DNA of 64,000 bases from Pelodera strongyloides (taxonomy: Eukaryota > Nematoda > Chromadorea > Rhabditida > Rhabditidae), in the NCBI GenBank assembly GCA_036852015.1, contig JAANDG010000157.1, positions 186,001-250,000 on the forward strand. Direction: 5' to 3'. Shown here in pieces: positions 52,220 through 61,700 of this stretch. Position 1 is the stretch's first letter. Each line of letters begins with the position of its first letter. The notes under the pieces are model-generated. The model was not told the DNA's origin. It ran no database searches and saw nothing but the letters and a program-made list of their open reading frames with translations. Both the position numbers and the translations under genes were made by a program.

Positions 52220-53905
52220 TCACTGTCTTGGACGCGAAAGAAACGCGGAGGTTGACGTCTCGTATCGTTCGCGAGATGCGATGTCCGCGATACGCTTCCA
52301 TCCGGGGTCCTTCCTCAGCGTTTTCTCGTTACCGAGGATAATTAATCCTTGCTTGCTGCGCGATAAGGCCACGCAGAGACGATGTGCGTCGCCGAAGAAC
52401 CCAAGCGTGTCCTCTACAGGTTCTTCCTCACCAAGGTAGCTGCTCGTGCGCGTCGTAAGCACGACGGTTACGTCGAATTCGTTTCCCTGAGACGAATCCA
52501 CAGTCAATACCGGGATTCCCATGGGACCAAGGGCTTGGCTGACTCGTCTCTGTTGCTCCTTGTACATCGCGAGAACGCACACTTGTTCCGGGGTGAACCT
52601 TTCCAACAGGCGCTCGACGATTTCCCTGCAGATGGCGGCCTCGTCCTCGTTGTACAGACTCTTGTTCGGAGCTCTCATGCTGGTTCCTCTAGAGACGTGC
52701 ACCAAGGCGATCGGAACAGACTTCCGCGGGAACGTGAAAATGTTGGCGTCAATCAGGGCGCGGCGTGAATCCGGGGTGACGCCCGCCTCCAGTAGGCCGT
52801 CGTAGAAAGCTTCAGAGATAGTTTGAGAAATGCTTGGATGGGCCCGATAAGTCACCTTCAAGATGGCTTTCGGAATATCGGCGCGAAGAGCTACCGCGAG
52901 GATGCTCCTGTTCCCGATATCGCATGGGAGGAGATTTTGGTCGATCCTGGTGAACGGGCGCAATTGCTTGATATCGCCGATGATGATGATCTTCGTAGTC
53001 GGAGCACACTGAGCGAGCGCCAAGAACGTTGGTTCCGGGCAGAGAGAACCTTCGTCGACGATGATCAGTCCTGTCTTCGTCTCGTCCTCACCGCTGAAGA
53101 GTCCCTTCTTGCTCATCATGTTGAGCGAGGAAGCGGTGGTTGCCGCGATGATCTGGGGGTTGGCGAACTTGCAGAGGATGGCGTACATTTCCTTCACGAT
53201 GTTCGACGATTCTTCGTCACGCATCATCGCCGCTTCGGCCGCGACTCTTTCCTCGAGGTCCGTGATGAGCCCTCTCTGCAGTCTGTCGATGCGTTCCCTT
53301 GAAACACGATACTTCTCGCAGGTAGCCAGCTCTTCTCCGTTCATCTGCCCTCCGAAACGGCGAGACAGCTGTGCGAACTGGTTTTCAAGGTCGTTTTCCG
53401 TGCGGATCGTTTCGCTTACGGAGTCGCTGACAAAACGGGAGGTTTGGATCGTTGAGTCCTGGGAGGTCACGGCTTGCACCAAACGCGCGACGCAGTTGTT
53501 CGTGATGCCGGTTAGGAGAACGCGGGAGTCGGGGTTCTTCTTGAGGTACTCCTGAGCGATGATGGCAGCGACGGTCGTCTTTCCGGTTCCAAATGGTGCT
53601 TGGATAGCTGACACTGCGTACTTCGACGTCGCCAGTCTCACTGCTTCGATTTGTTCCTCATTCAGCGGGATGACGGAGGCGCCGTTTGCAAAAGTACGGA
53701 CTTCTGTAGGTTCGCATTCAGAGATTTTGTTAGAGTTTGGGATCGTTAAGTCCCTGGGGTTGGTTTGCGACTTGTAGACCTGAACTAGTCCAGCCGGTAG
53801 TCCCTTCTTCCAGTCGATGTCGTAGACAGCGTGCCGCTTCGCGAGTTTGAGAACGGGCGAAGCATTGATGGAGGTGTCCTGGAGCTGGAGGTGTCCTGCA
53901 CGCAC
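52220..53905 (-). CDS. Upf1-like superfamily 1 helicase domain (retroelement ORF4)
   Basis: The 561-codon frame carries a full SF1 helicase motif set. Walker A is APFGTGKT at residues 103-110, and motif Ia is near LLTGITNN (130-137). Motif II is IIVDEGS (DE at 284-285, with DEG rather than the usual DEA), and motif III is GDIKQL (310-315). YRAHP (353-357), TVDSSQGNEFD (468-478) and VALSRSKQG (512-520) complete the set. The YRxHP and SSQG words place it with the Upf1/Mov10/DNA2 branch, which unwinds RNA or DNA 5' to 3'. The ORF overlaps ORF3 by 121 bp in another frame, and its first ~20 codons translate a repeat junction, so it is probably the C-terminal half of one protein. It is more GC-rich than the pol region, which suggests a separate origin. 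Confidence 0.85.
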   Translation of the reverse strand: MRAGHLQLQDTSINASPVLKLAKRHAVYDIDWKKGLPAGLVQVYKSQTNPRDLTIPNSNKISECEPTEVRTFANGASVIPLNEEQIEAVRLATSKYAVSAIQAPFGTGKTTVAAIIAQEYLKKNPDSRVLLTGITNNCVARLVQAVTSQDSTIQTSRFVSDSVSETIRTENDLENQFAQLSRRFGGQMNGEELATCEKYRVSRERIDRLQRGLITDLEERVAAEAAMMRDEESSNIVKEMYAILCKFANPQIIAATTASSLNMMSKKGLFSGEDETKTGLIIVDEGSLCPEPTFLALAQCAPTTKIIIIGDIKQLRPFTRIDQNLLPCDIGNRSILAVALRADIPKAILKVTYRAHPSISQTISEAFYDGLLEAGVTPDSRRALIDANIFTFPRKSVPIALVHVSRGTSMRAPNKSLYNEDEAAICREIVERLLERFTPEQVCVLAMYKEQQRRVSQALGPMGIPVLTVDSSQGNEFDVTVVLTTRTSSYLGEEEPVEDTLGFFGDAHRLCVALSRSKQGLIILGNEKTLRKDPGWKRIADIASRERYETSTSAFLSRPRQ

Positions 53906-55683
53906 ACGGGTCCTTCGTACGGCAGTTGTACGTTCCTCACGAGACGGCGTGCTTCCTTGCTGAAGAGTCGCAGCATGACGTCACACGTTGTTGTCGCGGG
54001 GTCGACGTGGGCTGATCGAATCTCAGCCAGGTATGCCTTCGCTTGTTCCGTCAGGATGAGGAGAACCATGCGGGAAGAGGTCCATCCATCTTCAGCTGAC
54101 TTCTCGGCGATCTGCAGCTGCACGTTCACAGGGGCGTCCTCGCGGTTGGACTCACGGAAGATGATCGCGCTGACCTGATGAGGTTCCCTGTCCTCGCGGG
54201 TGATGTTCTCGGCTTCCAGGCAGGTCACCCCGATTGACATCGACGAAGCCCACATCCGTAGCGCACGCATCTCTTCTGAACGAAATTTAGCCATTGTGTT
54301 CCTTCGATCATCCAGGAACTCCTGACCACTGGAGTTGAGGGGTGTGATCTCCACGGGAGCTGCGCCTTCAGTGGGGATGATCGGGATGATGGAGCGGAGG
54401 TAGTTTTCTATCTTCGTGATCGACTCACGCGAGTTCGGAAAGCTGGTCAGCCAATGTCCTGTCGAGGCGTTGATCCTAACGCGGGCCGAGTAGACCTCGT
54501 CAGCTCGAACTTCCTCACGGCGCGGCAACTTGAAAATGTTGTCACACACCGTCACGTACAACGGGCTTCCTTCGACGACGATTCTGTGGAATCGGATACT
54601 TGTGCTCTTCTTCTCCAAGCCAACTTCGCGGGTGTAGACGAATCGGGGTCCCATCATGCAGATTGGCTTCACGGGGACGAACTGGGCGACCTTGAAGAAC
54701 GTCTGATGCATATTCGGCCTCACCACTGGACCTCGCGCCATTCTCCTTGCGTCATCGAAAGCGGTCCTAGTTCTTCTGTGTCGGCGCGGTACGTCAACGG
54801 CGTAGACCCAAACGAAGTCGCGGACGGTGATGTGCTCGAAACCAAAACCTCTCCTTCCAGTGTCTTGATTCTGGCAGCTGGAGTCCATGTGAAGGAAACG
54901 CAGTTCTTCTTTCTCGTAGAACGTCTCGATGTTCTTGGCCTCCAAGAGCAGGGTGCGGCCAGGCTGGGTCGAAACCACTTGGTAGAGAACGGGCATTCCA
55001 TTGTCGACGTCCCACTCCGGCTTGGTCTTGACTGGAGGGGTAGTTTTGTCGAACGGTAGGTTGCTGTAGTTGTACAGCTCGGATAGAAGATCGCGTCTGT
55101 AGTGGGCGACGACCTCATCGGCATGGCGGCGGAACCGATCGCAGTCCTCGATCGTGTTCAGATAGTTCAGCTTGATGTTGTCAGTTCTGTCGATCTCGTG
55201 GTTGTATGTGGCCTTCACTGCTTGCGGCTTCACGTATCCAGTAATGGCGGCATGCGGCAGGCGGCGCACGTCAGCATCAACGGTGACCGCATCCAGGCTT
55301 TGGACGGTCCATGCCGGGCGTTCTTCAAGGAAGGGTTCCAATGGGTGTCTGGTTCTAAGATTCCTTGCTGGCGGCAATTCGGGCAAATTGTCGGTGCTTC
55401 TGCGAGGAACGTGTGCATCTTCTGGGCGCTGCTTCTTGACCGGGTCTTGAATTGCAGGTTCAGGTTCGGTGGCGTGGCGCTTCTTCGTCACTTCTGCATA
55501 GGAAGGAGCGGCTTTGGAAGAGGATTGCTGAGGTTTGGGATCTTTGTCCCGGAGGTTCTTCATAGAGTTACTGGGCTTTGGGATCTTTGTCCCGGAGGAT
55601 GACGAGCGGGCGGCGGACGTCTTCTTCGGCGAGATGACCACCTTCTCCATCTTGCGTCGGATGTCGGCACTGTTCGTGTCCAT
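53785..55683 (-). CDS. N-terminal part of the helicase protein (retroelement ORF3)
   Basis: The 632-codon frame starts at ATG 55681-55683, 21 bases after a strong acceptor (TTTTCTTTCAG, AG at 55704-55705). That points to translation from a spliced subgenomic mRNA. Residues 1-120 are Lys/Ser/Pro-rich and probably disordered. The rest (from about LEPFLEERPAW) is a compact domain that I do not recognise, perhaps a helicase-associated beta domain. The last ~25 codons are out of frame with the helicase and look spurious. A 12-bp repeat at a 17-bp period (about 53869-53897) lies exactly where the coding sense passes from ORF3 to ORF4, so the break looks like a small duplication. GC content and codon use are like those of ORF4. 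Confidence 0.75.
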   Translation of the reverse strand: MDTNSADIRRKMEKVVISPKKTSAARSSSSGTKIPKPSNSMKNLRDKDPKPQQSSSKAAPSYAEVTKKRHATEPEPAIQDPVKKQRPEDAHVPRRSTDNLPELPPARNLRTRHPLEPFLEERPAWTVQSLDAVTVDADVRRLPHAAITGYVKPQAVKATYNHEIDRTDNIKLNYLNTIEDCDRFRRHADEVVAHYRRDLLSELYNYSNLPFDKTTPPVKTKPEWDVDNGMPVLYQVVSTQPGRTLLLEAKNIETFYEKEELRFLHMDSSCQNQDTGRRGFGFEHITVRDFVWVYAVDVPRRHRRTRTAFDDARRMARGPVVRPNMHQTFFKVAQFVPVKPICMMGPRFVYTREVGLEKKSTSIRFHRIVVEGSPLYVTVCDNIFKLPRREEVRADEVYSARVRINASTGHWLTSFPNSRESITKIENYLRSIIPIIPTEGAAPVEITPLNSSGQEFLDDRRNTMAKFRSEEMRALRMWASSMSIGVTCLEAENITREDREPHQVSAIIFRESNREDAPVNVQLQIAEKSAEDGWTSSRMVLLILTEQAKAYLAEIRSAHVDPATTTCDVMLRLFSKEARRLVRNVQLPYEGPVCVQDTSSSRTPPSMLRPFSNSRSGTLSTTSTGRRDYRLD

Positions 55684-55702
55684 CGAGAGTTTGAGAGCGA
55701 TA

Positions 55703-55713
55703 TCTGAAAGAAA
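55703..55713 (-). promoter_or_regulatory. Splice acceptor for the helicase message
   Basis: TTTTCTTTCAG then ATATCGC on the minus strand, just upstream of the ORF3 start. The candidate donor is GTAAGTTATC at 63281-63290 in the leader. Confidence 0.55.
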
Positions 55714-55780
55714 ACAATATATCTTTCCGCAAGTGATAATTGCCTAGTCAGAACACGACTCATAATATCACACAAAACAG

Positions 55781-58700
55781 TCACGAATCGGAGGTGTCTT
55801 GAGCGACCGGGCCGCGGCTGCGAAGGTTATAATTATGCGCGGGGGGATCTGCTTTTTGAACGTTTTGATCGTCTGTGTTTTGGATCTTTCCGTCCGAATT
55901 ACTATATCCGGGGATATTTACAGGGGTAGATGAGGCACTTTGTAATGCCAGTTGTTCTTCCTTCGGCAGCCATGGGCTTGTGGCGGTCGGACCTGAAATT
56001 TCCTCGTATAGTTTGACTTGATTAAGGTGTACCCGTCTAGGAATTGTGTGGGGCGCGGTTTTACTGACAATTGTTACATGCGGATGGTTGAGTTCTATGA
56101 CTCGGAAGGTCCCTTTCCAGGGCATGTTGAGCTTTCTTGATGTACCGGGGTTATTGGAGAAGTCCCGAAGGGTTACCGTACATCCCACGGTGATGGTGCT
56201 AGGATGTAAGTGACTGTGTGTTTTCTCGTGGGCTCTTGCGTAAGATTCCCGCGCAAGCTCATTATGATTATGCGCGATAGCCCAGGCTGAATGGAGTGCA
56301 GATAAAAGGCTCTGTTTATATTCACCTATGATTGTATTAGCGGGAGTCCTCAAGGCTAAAGCTTCCCGGATCACTAGGTCAATATTGAAAGTGGGATCTC
56401 GTCCGAACATTAGGAAAAATGGTGTATCATTTGTGCTATTGTGAACCGACGTGTTGTATGAGAACTCACATGCCCGCGCGTAAAGGTCCCAGTCGCATTG
56501 GTTTTCCTGTATATATGTGCGCATCATGGCATGGATTGTCCGGAAGACACGTTCTACCGTCCCATTTCCTTCATGATGATACGGTGTGACGAAATATCTG
56601 GAAATACGGAGCAATTTACCTAATTCTGTCATAAGTTCTCCTTTAAAATATGATGCATTATCGGACATTAGTTCTCTCATGACGCCGAATTTAAGAATAC
56701 CCTCTTCCATTATGGCGTGTGCTACGGTAATAGCCTGGCAGTTCATGAGCGGCTTCAATATAACGTACTTGGAAAAGTTGTCGATCATGCAAAGAAGGTA
56801 TTTGTTTCCTAACGTAGACTCCCTAAGTGGGCCGGTAAGGTCAATGAAAACCTTCTCGAAAATGAAATCTGATCTAACGGGGAGTAATGGTTCTAGGGTT
56901 GTAGATCTGGACGTTTTCCGCTGACAAACGTCACACGTCTGGGTTAGCTGTTTGATGTCGTGTGCCATGTTCGGCCAAAAGTATTTCCTTTGGATCTTGT
57001 GCATTGTTTTCCTCCAGTTGAAATGGCCACCAGCACTGGGACTTTCATGGAAAGCTAAGAATACAGCTTGTCGTAATGTTAACGGTACTACTAGTGATTC
57101 ACGTGTTCTACCTTGCTTATCTGTGCATATTTTGTAAAGGCATCCATTCTTCCCTAATTTGTAAGGTGGAGGTTCGGACACTAATAGTTCCATTTCGTTT
57201 TCGGTTAAGTTTCCTGTTTTCTCACCTTTGCTAGACAAGAACGTTATGACATCCCGGCACCAGTCGTCTGCACATTGTTCTTGTAACGCGTCGTGAGGCC
57301 TGATTCGCGTTGGTGAGTTGGTGACGAGAATTTCCGGGTGGAAAGCTAAACATACAGGGAAGTCAATAATGTCCTCTGCGGCGGGAGTATCGTCTTCGAA
57401 TCGTACTGAGGGGTTACATCGGCTCAGACAATCCGCTACTAAGTTGCTAGTGCCCTTAACGTACTCGATCGTACAGTCATAACTTTGTAATTCAATGACC
57501 CATCTAGTAAGGTTATCATGGGTTTTATTGTGCTTAAGTAGGAACACCAGTGGTTTGTGGTCACTTCTAATGCGCGTATGATTACCGTATATTATGTGCT
57601 TGAAAAAACGCAGTGCGCTGATTATTGCAAACAGTTCAATGTGCGTAGGGCTCCACCGCTGTTGAGATTCTGAGAGGCTTTTGCTAAAGTACCCGATTGC
57701 AGAGAGTTTGGATCTATCGTCCGTTGATTGAAGTAGTGCTGCGCCAACCGCTTTTTGGCTACCATCTGTATACAGTATGAATTCGTCATCACGCGGAAAG
57801 CTTAGACACGGTTTCGATGTTAAGATTTCTTTTAACCGATTGAACGCTTGGTCATGTTCTGCTGTCCATAAAAATATGGCTTTTTCTGTAGTTAGAGCGT
57901 GAAGAGGGGACGCTATTTGCGCAAAATTTTGCACGAACTTACGAAAAAAGTTTGCCATTCCGATAAAAGATTTTACCTCCTTCTTCGTTGTTGGCGGCTT
58001 CATTTCCTTGATTGCTTGAATGTTCCTGTCGGCTGGCCAATACGAGTTTCCGCTGATTTCGTGGCCTAAAAATACTATCTTTCTTTGGGCAATCTCGGTG
58101 AGTTTCTTTCCAGATACTTTGATATTAAAGAGACGAAATCTTTCAAACACACGTCTAATTGCTGACAGGTGTTCTTCAAAGGTTTTGGAAAATATACATA
58201 TGTCGTCGAGATAGAACAAACAGTCTTCTTGTAGACCGGCTAAAATCTTTGACATCGCTCTGCAGAAGTACGCTCCTGCATTCTTAAGGCCGAAAGGTAG
58301 ATACACGAATTCATATACTCCTTGGTGAGTAACCCATCCGCACTTTTTGCTTGCCTCGTCTGACAATTTAAGTTGCAAATACCCACTAGTGCAGTCCAAG
58401 CTTGTAAAGTATTTGCATCCTGCTACCCTGCTGAGAAGATCTTCAATGTGAGGGAGTGGAAAATGGTCTGGGATAGTGACTAGGTTGGTGGATCTCAAGT
58501 CCAGGCAAATCCGCAAGGATCCGTCTTTCTTAGGAACTACGACTGTGGGGTGAACCCACGGAGTATTACTCTCCCTGATTCTGCCAGATTTCAGCAACTT
58601 GTTAATATGTTCCTCTATTTCTTCTCTAAACTTGCGTGGAACCCTAGTGCTACGAAATTTTGTTGGCGGGATCTCCGTTGTGGTATTTATATCTATGAGA

Positions 58701-61700
58701 GTTTCGTCGTATGAGCCTAGGTCGTAATTATTCTTAGAAATGCAATCTGAAAATTCCTCAAAAATTTTCTTCAATTGTTGACGTTCTTCTGGGGTAACTT
58801 CAGCTTTGGAGAGGTCAACTTGGAAAGACTGGGGTTCGGGATAATTGTTTCCCTTGTTTGGTTCTACCGTCGATAAGTTACACACAGTGCGGTCTGTAAC
58901 CTCTAGTTCGGCGGCGCTTAGCGTCTCGGCTTCGGCGATCGTCATCCCTTCGTACAAAGTCACAGGTGAATTACTGGGGTTAGTGACTAACAAAATGGGA
59001 TTGCTAGTTGACATGATCGAAGGTGCTAACCATAGTACCTCGGGTAGACTTTTCTTTACTTTGCTGACAGCGAGACTAGATGCCTTAGGATTCCCAATAA
59101 TTTTACAGGAAATGATTGTTTCGCATGATGCCTTTAGCACGGTAGTGGCTGCGACCGCAAGGGAAAATTTTTCTGAATTATCATGACATTGGAGGGATGC
59201 AAGTGATACGTTATTGCCCATAGGGATAGATTCAGAACCTACGGTGAAGATTCCATTCACATAATCGATATGCCAAAGGGGCAATTTTGACAAGAAATCA
59301 TTTCCTAGAATTACATCGTAAAGATCTACGGATCTAGGTGCGCACGGTCCCTCAGTAAAGTGAATTTCGTGTGTTATTTCGCTAGTGCCTAGGGTGACGC
59401 GAATAGCGGCTTTTCCTGTCAGTTTCACGGTATTGCCTCCCATACCAACTGCTGAAGTAACACCGGAATCGAGGAGAAAGGTTCCAATTAAAGGGCACAT
59501 GTCTTTAGATGCTACAGAGATTGATGCTCCGGTATCAATTAGTGCCAAAACTCGAACACCGTTTAGTCGAATGGGGATTTGCGCGATGAATATTGGTGAA
59601 AGGCTATCGAATGAGAGTACGCTGATACTATGGTTTTTGTAGTTCTTTTTGTGAAGTTCTTCTGAAAAGCGTCTGTGTTTTGATGGTGAACGCCTAGGAT
59701 TGCAAATGGCAATTGGTGTGATATCCACACTGGGTGTTGTTGGTAAATCGGTGTCGTTGGTTTTCAGGTTCAGAGTAATGTGGGTGTTCGGGCTACTTTG
59801 TTCCCTAGTTTCGTTTGTGTGTGCGCGCTTGGGAAGAGATGGCAAGAGGGAGGATGGACACATAGAAATGAGATAAATGCGCAATAGGAGACCTACCACA
59901 TAAATGGTAACAAAGACGCAACAAATGACAATCCAACAGTAAAAAATCTTGTTCAATAATGAATAAATAATTGACCTGATCCATGGCGTGGATTGGGTGT
60001 CGTCCTCATCCTTTTCCGTTGCGGAGTCCTCCAAGATATGGCGCGTCATTTCCTCAGAATTCCACGGATTGTAGTTCTGAAAAGGGGTATCGATTTCTGA
60101 CCAGTTTGTGAGGACGAGATTGTGAAAAATAGTTAGAGGTAGTTCGGTCTGTGCCGGATTTACGGAAGTAATGTTAGCTGTCTCCCATGGTAGGTTTACT
60201 CGCGTTGTAGATCCTACTATTGGGTCAAAAGAAATTGGACCTTTATCCGTTTGCAAAATGAATGGATTTACAGTCTTACACTCTACTGGCTCACTAAACT
60301 TTCTGAGTTGATGCGTGGAAATGTCTAAGTAGGCGTTCCATGTCGTATTACCTTTCGTTGATACCTGCACGCGGGGGTCTCTGTAACACACTTCTCCAAA
60401 CGCGGTGAGCTTATAACTTTCCCGAGGGACTAATGCACAGTTAGAAACTGCAAGTGTTTGCCCTCCGATATACCTAGCGATGACTCTATCATTTCGAAGT
60501 ATTTTCCTAGCTACGGCGCTGGGATTAACCCTGAGAGAGGTTTCTAGTGCCACGGCCCAGTGTGCCATTTGGTTGCAAATTGTCTGCGCCAAGTGAGTAA
60601 ACATATTTGATGTAGCTCTGCTCACTGAAGCTTCTACTGCCAGTAACTGCGCGGCTAGCTGACTGGAGGAGACAATACCTTGCCTATTTTCTGTATCACG
60701 CTTAGGCCTGCCTAGTCTGAGAGTTTTCGCGATGAATGCAATTGCGTACCCCTGATCTGTAATAATTAGTTGCTTACCGCAATCCTTGTGACGTTGGTCC
60801 TCCTTATTCCATGATAGAGCCAGTTCCTTGTTGTCGCTAATCCATAGGCTGTTCATCCGAGTCCCGGTCATCTGATTGATCTTCGCGTAGTCGCATTTTT
60901 CCGCCTCTACGGGTTCCCAGGTGAGCATCGTTCCGTCTGAAAGTGAACACGTTGAGCTATGGTAAATACAATGGGATGTATCTCCAATAGTGGTAAAGGG
61001 TCTTGGGTTACCGTGGTAAGCTACGACTTCGATGTTTGTCAGGTAACAATTCGAAACAGTTATGTGATGCTCGGTACAGCATCCGAAAGGAGCCGTCGGC
61101 CAAGTGATTGTTTGCTGATTAGTAGTCTGCCAATTCAGTCCTACAGGGGTCAGTGCACCAAATGAACATTTCTTGGTGGACTGCATCATCTTACAGTGTT
61201 CCGCCGATACGGGGATTGACTGCTTAACGCGCTCCTGCGATCTAGCGCCAAAGAAATTTACTGAATATCGAATTGTTTCCGTAATTACCCGACACGCAAA
61301 ACCTTGCGACGTGTACCTCCGTGTATTCACTTGAAAGAGTTCGAGTGAAACGGGGACTTGCGGTCCTGGTTGTAAGGGTGAAATCGCGGAACAATTGATC
61401 TTTGTGGGTACCGTAAGCAACTGAGATTCGGCACCGCATACTAATGCTGGGAATAGATCTGAGGCTTGTGTCAGAGGACATAGTAAGCAACAAATTGCTA
61501 GTAGTGAAAAAATTGAGTGGGAGGATCTGTGTCCGGTATTAGTTGGGATTCTGTCTTGGCTATGTGCCAAACTAAGTTCTTCATTTCTTTGCAGGAGTGA
61601 CTCAATCCTAGCCTTGGATTCTTCTAGTTCTCTTTCGATCTGACTTACTTGTCTGTTCGCTCCGTGGTCTTCGGGCAGAACTGGATACGCGTATGGGCCC

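Noticed and set aside
52382..55602. Plus-strand open frames opposite the helicase ORFs (up to 201 codons)
   Set aside because: GC-rich coding sequence often leaves the reverse strand open. The minus frames carry full helicase motifs.
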